Assembly: GCA_947628915.1 (NCBI GenBank)
Contig: CANRBR010000006.1
Coordinates: 1-35,388 of the forward strand
Origin: an uncultured Bacilli bacterium
GTDB lineage: Bacteria > Bacillota_I > Bacilli_A > RF39 > UBA660
DNA: 35,388 bases
Direction: 5' to 3'
The notes beneath the pieces were generated by a model that saw only the letters and a program-made list of their open reading frames with translations, was not told where the DNA came from and made no database searches. Numbering within the stretch: position 1 is the first letter of the stretch; each line of letters starts with the position of its first letter. Shown here piece by piece: positions 8,186 to 17,194 of this stretch. The position numbers and the translations under genes were made by a program.

Positions 8186-9301
8186 ATGGTTGATGCCTTA
8201 AAAAAATTAGATAAAAAATTTTTGATAATTGCAGGATGTATAATAGGACTTCCAATTGTGCTTATAATATTTCTAGCTCTTATACAATCATGTGGTAGTA
8301 GTAAATTAACATATGAAAAATATGAAGATAAGATGATAAGTTCTGCAGAGAAATATTTTAAAGACAAAGATATGATACCAACTGAAGAAGCTCAATTATC
8401 TACTGTTAAACTATCTGAATTAGTAAGTGATGGTTATATAAAATCTACAGAAAGTTCTTTGGATGACGAGACATGTGATGGATTTGTAAATGTAAGAAGA
8501 AATGGTTCATCTAGAGAAATCAATAATGGGGGATACTTGAGTTATACTGTATCTTTAAACTGTAAAGATTATAATACTGTTCATTTAGTAGATAAAATCA
8601 AAGAAAATATTACTACGACAGAATCTGGGTTATATCAAGTTGGAGAAGATTTAATATTTAAAGGTGATAAAGTTAATAATTATGTTAATTTCTTTGGTAG
8701 TTTTTATAGAATTGTAAGTATAGATAAAAATAATGTAATAAAATTAGTAAAGTCTGAACCAGATATTGCATCTAGGGTTTGGGATAATAAATATAATTCA
8801 GATGTAGACCATTCATATGGAAAGAATATTTATAAAGATAGTATTATTTTGGAATATTTAATAAGTGATTATGAAAACAACAAGAAGGTAAGTAAAAAAG
8901 CAAGACCACATATAGTTGCTTATAATACTTGTATAGGTAAAAGAGATATGAATGATAATAGTATTAGTAAAGAAATAGATTGTAGCGAGGTCTTAGAAAA
9001 TCAATTAGTTTCACTATTAAATGTTTCTGATTTTGCTTTAGCGAGTTTAGATCCGGACTGTAATTCAACTATTTCAAGGTCTTGTAGAAATTATAATTAT
9101 TTATCTGATGTTGCTGTTTCTACATGGACGCCTAATTCTGTAAGTAATAATTCATATGAGGTATTTTATTTAGCCGACGGGTTATCTACTTATCAAAATG
9201 CGAATTCATATAACGAATATAATATGGTAATATATATTGACGGTAATGAATTATATACATCTGGAAGTGGAAGTTCTAGCAATCCATATGTTATTGAATA
9301 A
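8186..9301 (+). CDS. Membrane-anchored pilin/adhesin-like exported protein
   Basis: N-terminal TM; TVKLSELVSDGYIKSTES...CDGFVNVRRNG...YTVSLNCKDYNT segment typical of pilin-like proteins; C-terminus YTSGSGSSSNPYVIE. Confidence 0.55.
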   Translation: MVDALKKLDKKFLIIAGCIIGLPIVLIIFLALIQSCGSSKLTYEKYEDKMISSAEKYFKDKDMIPTEEAQLSTVKLSELVSDGYIKSTESSLDDETCDGFVNVRRNGSSREINNGGYLSYTVSLNCKDYNTVHLVDKIKENITTTESGLYQVGEDLIFKGDKVNNYVNFFGSFYRIVSIDKNNVIKLVKSEPDIASRVWDNKYNSDVDHSYGKNIYKDSIILEYLISDYENNKKVSKKARPHIVAYNTCIGKRDMNDNSISKEIDCSEVLENQLVSLLNVSDFALASLDPDCNSTISRSCRNYNYLSDVAVSTWTPNSVSNNSYEVFYLADGLSTYQNANSYNEYNMVIYIDGNELYTSGSGSSSNPYVIE

Positions 9302-9310
9302 AAAGATGTA

Positions 9311-9339
9311 TTGACTTTTATTAGGAAAATATATATAAT
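9311..9339 (+). promoter_or_regulatory. Near-consensus promoter for VirB2-like gene at 9364
   Basis: TTGACT (9311-9316), 17-nt spacer, TATAAT (9334-9339); AGGAGGAT RBS at 9351. Confidence 0.85.
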
Positions 9340-9363
9340 TAAATTAAGTTAGGAGGATAAAAA

Positions 9364-9741
9364 ATGATATTAGCAAAAGTTTTAATGAAACCAGAGTATA
9401 CTTGTGGAGGAACAAATCTTGTATTTTCAGGTAGTTTTCCATATATAATTTCAACTGTTGTTACTATAATTAAAATAGCAGTTCCGATTTTACTTATAAT
9501 ATTTGGAATGCTAGATTTAGGTAAAGCGGTAGTTGCATCTAAGGAAGATGAGATAAAAAAAGGTCAACAATTATTTATAAAAAGAGCTATATCAGCTGTA
9601 ATAGTATTCTTTGTAATACAAGTAGTTCAAATTATTGTTAGATTTGTATCTGGTAATGATGCAACAGTAGCAAACTGTTTTAATTGCTTTATAAATGGTG
9701 AAGCATCATCAAGTGCTTGTCAATTAGCAGATGCTGAATAA
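9364..9741 (+). CDS. VirB2/TrbC-like pilin protein
   Basis: TVVTIIKIAVPILLIIFGMLDLGKAVVASKEDEIKKGQQLFIKRAISAVIVFFVIQVVQIIV; conserved C-terminal CFNCFINGEASSSAC. Confidence 0.75.
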   Translation: MILAKVLMKPEYTCGGTNLVFSGSFPYIISTVVTIIKIAVPILLIIFGMLDLGKAVVASKEDEIKKGQQLFIKRAISAVIVFFVIQVVQIIVRFVSGNDATVANCFNCFINGEASSSACQLADAE

Positions 9742-9743
9742 TA

Positions 9744-9778
9744 AAAGCAAATAATTATTGATTATTTGCTTTTTTTTT
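9744..9778 (+). terminator. Rho-independent terminator
   Basis: AAAGCAAATAAT...ATTATTTGCTTT followed by 8+ T. Confidence 0.88.
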
Positions 9779-9786
9779 GCTATAAT
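9758..9786 (+). promoter_or_regulatory. Promoter embedded in the terminator, reading into the VirB6-like gene
   Basis: TTGATT (9758-9763) in the hairpin loop/3' arm, 17-nt spacer, TATAAT (9781-9786). Confidence 0.65.
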
Positions 9787-9830
9787 TGTGATATGAGTAT
9801 AAGTATCAAGAAAACAAGGAGGAGTAGAGA

Positions 9831-11915
9831 ATGTTTGTATTAGCTAATATGTGGTTTCAAACATTGATGAGACAATTTTTCTTTAATATAGATAAAATTG
9901 TTTTTGGGTTTATTTCAACACTATATGACCTTTTAATAACTATTGCTAGAACTTCTGTTCTTTCACAAGCTGATATAATGTCTATAGCTGATAGGATATA
10001 TAAATTATTAGCTGTTTTTATGGTGTTTAAAGTTACATTCTCTTTAATAATGTATGTAGTTAATCCTGATGATTTTTCAGATAAATCTAAGGGTGTAGGT
10101 AAACTTGGACTAAATATTGCTTTTTCATTAGCGATACTAGTTTTAACTCCTTATATATTTAATTATGCATATCAATTACAAACTATAGTACTTGAAGATA
10201 ATTCGCTTGCTAACTTAGTGTTTGGCAAAGATGATAGCAGTGCGAATACATTTGATACTGCGGGAAGTAAGATAGCTTATATGACTATGGAACCATTTTT
10301 TATGCCTGATATATCGTTGGATGAACTTTATGAATGCGCTCAACTTACAACTGGATTAGATGGTGAGAGTGGAAATTTGATATTCAACTCTGCTTGTTCT
10401 GGTATGGATTCAAATATGGCTTCAACAGATGATCCTGATTCTCTTTATGCGTTATTAAATAAAAAATTTACTGAACAGGATTTAAAAAATTATGTTGGTG
10501 GTGTTGAATTAAGCAATTTTGGTTTAATGTTTAGACAAGATTTAGCTGTAGCAACTGTTAATGATAATAAAGATTATGTAATAGATTATAAGTATCTATT
10601 TAGTACATTAGTAGGAATAGTCGTAGTTTTAGTATTAATAAGTTTCTGTATGGATGTTGCTATACGTAGTATTAAACTTGCATTTTTGCAATTAATAGCT
10701 CCTATACCAATTATTTCTTATGTAGACCCTAAGAGTGGTAAAGACGGATTATTTAAAAAATGGTATCAGATGTGCTTTAAAACTTATATAAGTATATTTG
10801 TTAGATTAATAGCTCTTTATTTTGCAGTGCATATAATAAGTAAAATAAATAATTTAGTAGATATAGTAGATGGCTCTTATGTAAGTAATTTATTTGTTAA
10901 AGTATTTATAATAATTGGAGCATTGATGTTTGCTAAGCAATTACCTAAAATACTTGAGGGATTGGGATTGAAACTTGATGGAGGATTTACACTTAATCCA
11001 CTTAAGAAAATTGAAAATGAGGCTTTAGGTGGAAAACAGATATCAAAAGCTGCAAAAGTACCATTTAAATATGCTGGAAGAGGAGCTAAAGGTTTAGCAA
11101 CTGCTGGATTAGTTGGAGGAGCTGCTTTAGTAACAGGTCAAGGTCTAAGAGGAATGGGCCATGCTTTAGGTGGTGCTATGAAGGGGGAAAAATTTGGAAA
11201 GAATTTTTCAGGTTCATATTCTGCTGCTAGAGCGAGAAAGAAACAAGTTCAACAAATGAAAAATGATGGAATTAGTCCATGGAATGTTAGAGGAGAAAAT
11301 ATTAAGAATGTTTTTAGAGGCTTGACTCCTAAAGACCAATTAGATGATTTAAATTCATCAATAAAAAGAGTCCAAGATAATTATAAATCTTATTATAATG
11401 GAGTTTTGGGCGCAGATAAACTTGCAAAAGAATTTGAACGTAGAAGATTAGCTGCAGAAAATGCTGGTGATGATGCTGGAATGAAATTGTGGCAAGATTC
11501 TATAGATGCCAGAGTTAAAGAAATAGAACAAAATGGTGGTCATATTATGCTTGGCGATGATGCTAATGTATCAGCATCTATTGCTAACAAAATTAAAAAT
11601 AATGGTGGAACATATTCTGGTAATTTGTCAAATGAAGCTCAAGCATCCAATGCTACTGCACAATTAAATAAAGCTTCCATAACAGAAAGTTCTGGTTTGC
11701 AGTCAATAAGGGAAAATACAACAGATGTTGTAAATTACATAAATCAAAACTATGATGGTAAGTTTGGATATAATGGTTCTCTTGATGCTAGTGCTGATAT
11801 GAAGAAAGTTAATGGTACTGCTAAAGGAGCAGAACTTGATGTATCTAATTCTAAAGATACAAAAAGAGTTACAGATATGTCAAAATATACAACTCAATCA
11901 AGTAAAAAAAGTTAA
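9831..11915 (+). CDS. VirB6/TrbL-like polytopic T4SS channel protein with long hydrophilic C-terminus
   Basis: 694 aa, multiple TMs in the first ~380 aa, Gly/Ala-rich segment, charged C-terminus; position before PrgI/VirB4. Confidence 0.7.
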   Translation: MFVLANMWFQTLMRQFFFNIDKIVFGFISTLYDLLITIARTSVLSQADIMSIADRIYKLLAVFMVFKVTFSLIMYVVNPDDFSDKSKGVGKLGLNIAFSLAILVLTPYIFNYAYQLQTIVLEDNSLANLVFGKDDSSANTFDTAGSKIAYMTMEPFFMPDISLDELYECAQLTTGLDGESGNLIFNSACSGMDSNMASTDDPDSLYALLNKKFTEQDLKNYVGGVELSNFGLMFRQDLAVATVNDNKDYVIDYKYLFSTLVGIVVVLVLISFCMDVAIRSIKLAFLQLIAPIPIISYVDPKSGKDGLFKKWYQMCFKTYISIFVRLIALYFAVHIISKINNLVDIVDGSYVSNLFVKVFIIIGALMFAKQLPKILEGLGLKLDGGFTLNPLKKIENEALGGKQISKAAKVPFKYAGRGAKGLATAGLVGGAALVTGQGLRGMGHALGGAMKGEKFGKNFSGSYSAARARKKQVQQMKNDGISPWNVRGENIKNVFRGLTPKDQLDDLNSSIKRVQDNYKSYYNGVLGADKLAKEFERRRLAAENAGDDAGMKLWQDSIDARVKEIEQNGGHIMLGDDANVSASIANKIKNNGGTYSGNLSNEAQASNATAQLNKASITESSGLQSIRENTTDVVNYINQNYDGKFGYNGSLDASADMKKVNGTAKGAELDVSNSKDTKRVTDMSKYTTQSSKKS

Positions 11916-11932
11916 AAAGGGTGTGATACTAA

Positions 11933-12253
11933 ATGAACAATTCATATTTAATACCTGCAAATTCAAAGAAAAGTTTGCTTAAGTTTGGTGCATTTAATAC
12001 AGTAGATTTAATAATATTTGGATGCGGTGTAGGATTATCATTCTTACTTATGATGATGCTACCTGTAGACAATTTTACTGTTGCGATACTTGCAATTACG
12101 CCAGGTTTAATATGTGCATTTCTGGTAATTCCAGTTCCTAATTATCACAATGTTAGAACGGTAATAATAAATGCATGGAACTTTTATACTACTAGGCAAA
12201 AATATATATGGAAGGGTTGGTGTTTTAAAGATGGCGAAACAGACAAAAAGTAA
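11933..12253 (+). CDS. PrgI-family (VirB3-like) T4SS membrane protein
   Basis: 106 aa, two TMs, PANSKKSLLKFGAFNTVDLIIFG...IPVPNYHNVRTVIINAWNFYTTRQKYIW; immediately upstream of VirB4. Confidence 0.7.
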   Translation: MNNSYLIPANSKKSLLKFGAFNTVDLIIFGCGVGLSFLLMMMLPVDNFTVAILAITPGLICAFLVIPVPNYHNVRTVIINAWNFYTTRQKYIWKGWCFKDGETDKK

Positions 12254-12770
12254 GTATACTGATGTTCCTGTAAAGGATATCGCTAATGGTGTTATAGTGT
12301 TAGATAACAATCAAAAGGTTACAGGTGTAAAAATTATGCCTAGAAATATTTTTATACTTGATCAAGCTATGCAAGATGCTATAATTACTAATTTAAAAAA
12401 TGTTTATAATGCTATAGACTATGAATTTTGGATTGTAGTTGCAGATAGACCAGTAGATATAAATGTCTACTTATCTAATTTACAATTACACTATAATCAA
12501 ATAACAGATACAAAGATAAGAAAATTAATTATGGAAGATATTAATAAAGCTAATATGTTTATGAATAATAATGTTGTTGATACCGAATACTTCTTATTGT
12601 TCAAGGAAAAAGATAATGATTTAATACAAAAGAGAATTCGTAATTTGATTAATAACTTTGCTAGTGCAGGACTTACTGCATTCCAAACTAATAATGACGA
12701 TTTAAGAATGATACTTGATAATTTCTTAAATGGTGGTCAAACTACTACATTTGGGACGGTGTTAGCATGA
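12231..12770 (+). CDS. VirB4 N-terminal domain protein (separate ORF)
   Basis: Preferred start ATG 12231 (MAKQTKSKYTDVPVKDIANGVIVLDNNQKVTGVKI) rather than 12171; homologous in layout to the N-terminal part of TraE/VirB4; stop overlaps next start as ATGA. Confidence 0.7.
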   Translation: MAKQTKSKYTDVPVKDIANGVIVLDNNQKVTGVKIMPRNIFILDQAMQDAIITNLKNVYNAIDYEFWIVVADRPVDINVYLSNLQLHYNQITDTKIRKLIMEDINKANMFMNNNVVDTEYFLLFKEKDNDLIQKRIRNLINNFASAGLTAFQTNNDDLRMILDNFLNGGQTTTFGTVLA

Positions 12771-14554
12771 TGGATATTAGAAGTCAAATTGCTCCTAAAG
12801 GGCTAGAGTTTAAATCAAATGAATTCGTTATTAGTGATAAATATGCATGTATTTTAACTATAATATCTTTTCCTAAATTTATATATCCAGGATACTTGAG
12901 TAGTTTAACTAGTATGTCTGGTATTAAAGTAGTAATTAAACATATTCCACTTCCATTTAGTAGTATAAGTAAAATGTTAAATAAAGAACTTGCAGATTTA
13001 AGACAAAGATATCAAGATGAAAAAGATAATACTATAAAAGAGAGAATTCGTCAGGATTATGAATCTCTGGAGATGTTTATAAGTGAACTTGCTGCAAGTC
13101 AATCTAAGATATATGATTTTCAAATGCATGTTATGATAACTGCAAATACACAGGAAGAGTTGGATGCTAAAAAAGTACAAGTTAAAAATTACTTAGAGGC
13201 TATGGAAATGAGAGCTATTCCTTTAAGATTTGAGCAAGATAAAGTACTTAAATCAATATTGCCAATATATGGTAAACAAGATATCGAAGATAGAATAGGT
13301 ACTCCGATACCATCTCCAACTATAGCTGCCATGTATCCTTTTATATTTGATAGTATAAAAGACCCTGGACTTTCTACTTTACTTGGAATTGATTTTTCAG
13401 GAGGAGTTATTCTATTCAATCAATTTTTGTATCAAATCAAAAAAGAACACAATCGTAATAATGCCAATATGATTATTTTAGGTACATCTGGAAGTGGTAA
13501 ATCTACTGCTGCTAAATTACTTTTAAGAAGTAATATTAGAAATAATAATCAGATAGTTGTAATCGACCCAGAGGGTGAACTTGAAGATATGACAAAGACA
13601 TTTGATGGAGATTTCATAAGTCTTGGTAAAGGTGGCTCATTTGGTATGATTAATCCTCTTGAGGTAATAATTGATGCTGATGAAGATGAAATGAAACAAG
13701 GCTTAGGTTATACTATATTAACTAGAACTTTACAAACTATTAAAGCATTTTTGAAATATTACGATCCTAGTATAGAGGAAGATGTAGTTAATATGTTTAG
13801 TGAAGTAGTACAAGAGACATATAAGAGATTTGGTATAGATTTTGAGGTCGATTTTACAAAATTTAAGTCTGAAGACTATCCAACATTTAAAGATGTATAT
13901 GCTACTATTAAAGGTAGAATATTATCTATGCCTGAAAAGACTCAAGAAAAGGATGTTTTAGAAAGACTAGAAATTAAAATAAGACCAATAGTTAATGAAC
14001 TTAAATATTATTTTGATGGTCATACAACTATTAAGCCTAGAAGCAATTTTATAGTATTTAATATAAAAGAACTTATGAATGCGGATGCTAACATAAGAAA
14101 TGCATTATTTTTCAATATATTAAAATATGCTTGGGGACTTACTTTAAATAGCCAAATTAATACAGTAATGATGGTAGATGAGGCTCATGTACTTCTTAGT
14201 GGTGGAAATACACTTGGAGCTGACTTCTTAGCGCAAATTCAAAGAAGAGCTCGTAAGTATAATACGGGTACTATAATAATCACACAACAACCAACTGACT
14301 TTAGTGACCCAAGTGTTATCACACAAGGTAAAGCTATATTTGATAATGCATCTTATTATTTAGTAATGGGGCTTAAAAAACAAGCGGTTGATGATTTATC
14401 AAAATTAATCGATTTAAATGATAACGAAAAAGAAAGTATAAAACAATACGGTCAAGGAGAAGCACTCTTTGTGTGCGGCTCTAGGCGTATGAGAATAAAT
14501 GTAATAGTATCAGATGAAGAATTAGATTCATTTGGTAGTGGTGGAGGACTATAG
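12767..14554 (+). CDS. virB4: VirB4-family T4SS ATPase (motor domain)
   Basis: Walker A LGTSGSGKSTAAK, IDPEGELEDM, Walker B MMVDEAHVLLSGG, TIIITQQPTDFSDP. Confidence 0.93.
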   Translation: MMDIRSQIAPKGLEFKSNEFVISDKYACILTIISFPKFIYPGYLSSLTSMSGIKVVIKHIPLPFSSISKMLNKELADLRQRYQDEKDNTIKERIRQDYESLEMFISELAASQSKIYDFQMHVMITANTQEELDAKKVQVKNYLEAMEMRAIPLRFEQDKVLKSILPIYGKQDIEDRIGTPIPSPTIAAMYPFIFDSIKDPGLSTLLGIDFSGGVILFNQFLYQIKKEHNRNNANMIILGTSGSGKSTAAKLLLRSNIRNNNQIVVIDPEGELEDMTKTFDGDFISLGKGGSFGMINPLEVIIDADEDEMKQGLGYTILTRTLQTIKAFLKYYDPSIEEDVVNMFSEVVQETYKRFGIDFEVDFTKFKSEDYPTFKDVYATIKGRILSMPEKTQEKDVLERLEIKIRPIVNELKYYFDGHTTIKPRSNFIVFNIKELMNADANIRNALFFNILKYAWGLTLNSQINTVMMVDEAHVLLSGGNTLGADFLAQIQRRARKYNTGTIIITQQPTDFSDPSVITQGKAIFDNASYYLVMGLKKQAVDDLSKLIDLNDNEKESIKQYGQGEALFVCGSRRMRINVIVSDEELDSFGSGGGL

Positions 14555-14571
14555 AAATAGGAGGCGTTTAA

Positions 14572-16527
14572 ATGAATAATAATGATATATTTTTAAGAAA
14601 TACAAAGTCTAATTTTGTAAAGAATTTAAATGCCTCTAATTCTAAAAATGAAGCTCAAAGATTACAAGAAAAAGTAAAAGCTTATAATAATAATGTTAGA
14701 AGTAGTAATTTGGCAAGTAATGTTAATAGTAATTCAAAAGATGCATCAGCAAAAAGTACTAACAGTACCACTGTTAGTAAAAATAGTGGTAATGGTCGTA
14801 TGACAAATGAACTTGCCTCTAAAGGTCTATCTGCATCAGGTGTTCCTAGACCTATTGCAGATGCAGCTGTTAATAGTAAAGCGGGACAGAAAGTTATAGA
14901 AAATGCTAAGAAAAAGAGTCCGGTGCTTAATGCTTTTGATAAATTAACTGGTGGAGGAAAAAAAGAAACTGAAGAACAGGCATCTGATGGTGGAGGTCAA
15001 AGTTTTAGGGTTTCCTTTAAGTTTATTAAAATTGCACTTATTGCTTCAGTACCTGTTTTTACTATGGTTATATTTATATGCTTATTTATGTCTGCATCTC
15101 AAATATATATTAAATCTATAGGACTTGGGAGTGCAGATTCTTTAAGTGATGATAAAGTAGAAGCAAAAATAAAGAAGAAACAAGATAAACAAGAGAATGG
15201 CGGTAATGATTTGAATGAAGAAATTCCTGATGAGAATGCTTATATTTCTTCTAAAGATGATTTATATGTTTTAAATTATAATAGTAATAATGCGTTTATG
15301 ATAAGTAAACTTTCTAGTTCTAATTTAGTACTTGCTAATTCAACAAAATATTTAACCAGAAAATATAATGAAGCTGATTTAGAGCAATTAGAAGATTTTT
15401 TCCCTAATGTTAGTAGTTTGAGTGAAAAATATGAAGAGAACTTAGTATACGATTTCTTCTTTAAAATGTATAATATATTTGTTTATTATAGAGATACTAA
15501 GCCTTATAATGTAGAACTCGATTTACCACTTTTAATGGCAACACTATCTATTCAAACTGATGATATGAATGAATTATTCCGTTCAAATTTAAGTGATGAT
15601 GATAGGAAAGTTACTGGTTGGGTAAAACCTGTTTCAGATTATGATTATTATAAAGATTGGAGTAATCAAAAACTAAGTCCAACAGATAGTACACACGATA
15701 TGGAAATACTTGCTCAACACATGGTATCTAAACAAGTCAAAGAGACTTGTAAAAATTCAAGTGGTGAGGAGACAAAATCAAACATATTAAAAGATAGTCA
15801 GATTGGGACTCAAACCTTAACATGTGCGGAAGGTGAAACATATGAGACATCAGAAGAATATTTTGATGTAGATTATGATAAATACGATGAATTTTTAAAA
15901 GAATTTATAGAAAAGAAATATTATATAAATGATTCTACAATTGAACCTAATGAAGGTGAAAACAGTGGAGATGAAAGTGATGAAGGTGAAGATACTCCTG
16001 AAACTGTAATACCACAAACAACTGGTTCTTGGAGAAATTGGAAACAATGTGGAGGGACTTGGAGTAAAACAATAGTTCCTAAAAGTAATTCTACTATGTG
16101 TAGTATAGGTTGTTTAGTTACATCTGTTACAATTCAAATCGCACGTAGTGGGACTTTAACAGTGGTATCTCCTATTGATCCTGGTGTCGCACTAAATAAA
16201 TTTTCATTTGCTAGTGGAGGTAATTTCGTATGGGGAAGTACTACTAATTTAGCTCCAAATTTTAGATATGTAACATCTGTAAATTTGGCTGGAATGAATA
16301 AGGCTAGTATTGCTAAAAAGTTAGCTAGTTATGACCCTACAAAATACTATATTGTTTTATCAGTATCAAAGAAAAGTTTAAATAGTGCTCACCACTATGT
16401 GGCTCTTGAATACGTAGATTTAAATACTAATGAACTTTATATGATAGATCCTGGGGCTAGCAATGATCCTAAATTATATTCATCTTATAAAGTTTATAAA
16501 GCCCGTATTTTTGAAAAGAAGGATTAA
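14572..16527 (+). CDS. Membrane-anchored T4SS-associated protein with C-terminal C39-like cysteine peptidase domain
   Basis: Ser/Asn-rich cytoplasmic N-terminus, TM near residues 150-175, C-terminal STMCSIGCLVTSVTIQIARSG (Cys) and AHHYVALEYVD (His) motifs. Confidence 0.65.
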   Translation: MNNNDIFLRNTKSNFVKNLNASNSKNEAQRLQEKVKAYNNNVRSSNLASNVNSNSKDASAKSTNSTTVSKNSGNGRMTNELASKGLSASGVPRPIADAAVNSKAGQKVIENAKKKSPVLNAFDKLTGGGKKETEEQASDGGGQSFRVSFKFIKIALIASVPVFTMVIFICLFMSASQIYIKSIGLGSADSLSDDKVEAKIKKKQDKQENGGNDLNEEIPDENAYISSKDDLYVLNYNSNNAFMISKLSSSNLVLANSTKYLTRKYNEADLEQLEDFFPNVSSLSEKYEENLVYDFFFKMYNIFVYYRDTKPYNVELDLPLLMATLSIQTDDMNELFRSNLSDDDRKVTGWVKPVSDYDYYKDWSNQKLSPTDSTHDMEILAQHMVSKQVKETCKNSSGEETKSNILKDSQIGTQTLTCAEGETYETSEEYFDVDYDKYDEFLKEFIEKKYYINDSTIEPNEGENSGDESDEGEDTPETVIPQTTGSWRNWKQCGGTWSKTIVPKSNSTMCSIGCLVTSVTIQIARSGTLTVVSPIDPGVALNKFSFASGGNFVWGSTTNLAPNFRYVTSVNLAGMNKASIAKKLASYDPTKYYIVLSVSKKSLNSAHHYVALEYVDLNTNELYMIDPGASNDPKLYSSYKVYKARIFEKKD

Positions 16528-16529
16528 AT

Positions 16530-17177
16530 ATGAAAAAAATAATTCTATTTGTTTTGTTAACCTTAATTGTATCAGGTTGTACTGCTAATTATGAAATTAC
16601 TTTAAATGGAGATACAGTAAAGGAAAAACTTACTATAATTGAAACTGATAAAACTATTTTTGATAAAGAACTCGATACTGGATTTACTATAAGAGAAAGT
16701 TTTGAATCACTATTAGATGATGATGAGTTTTCTAGAGAAGAATATAAAACTAAATCATTAAGTAGCGAAGATCAATTGGGAGTAGAGTATACATCATCTT
16801 CTGCTGCATCTATAATAAATTCTTCTATAGTTAATACTTGTTATAGTAATCCTAAAGTTGATAAAGATGGAAATATAGTAACTATTAATACTGGTTCTAA
16901 TTTTGAGTGTTATGACTTATATGATAATTTAGATACTGTAAGGGTAGTTTTTAGAACTAATCATAAGGTTATATCTACTAATGCTAGTAGTGTTGAAGGT
17001 GATAGTTATATATGGAATATTACTAAGGACAGTAATAAAGAAATTCAAATTACTTATGATGAATCTATTACTAAACCAAATTATATTCTATACATTGCAA
17101 TTTTTATATTAATCGTAATACTTGGAATATCTATATATTTTATATCAAAGAAAGTAAAAAATAAAAATAATATTTAA
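16530..17177 (+). CDS. Lipoprotein with C-terminal TM (LppM-like)
   Basis: Lipobox LIVSGC; CTANYEITLNGDTVKEKLTI start; C-terminal TM YILYIAIFILIVILGISIYFI + basic tail. Confidence 0.65.
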   Translation: MKKIILFVLLTLIVSGCTANYEITLNGDTVKEKLTIIETDKTIFDKELDTGFTIRESFESLLDDDEFSREEYKTKSLSSEDQLGVEYTSSSAASIINSSIVNTCYSNPKVDKDGNIVTINTGSNFECYDLYDNLDTVRVVFRTNHKVISTNASSVEGDSYIWNITKDSNKEIQITYDESITKPNYILYIAIFILIVILGISIYFISKKVKNKNNI

Positions 17178-17194
17178 ATTTTGGAGGTGAAATA

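Noticed and set aside
13189-13419. 76-aa minus-strand ORF inside virB4
   Set aside because: Antisense to a conserved ATPase region.
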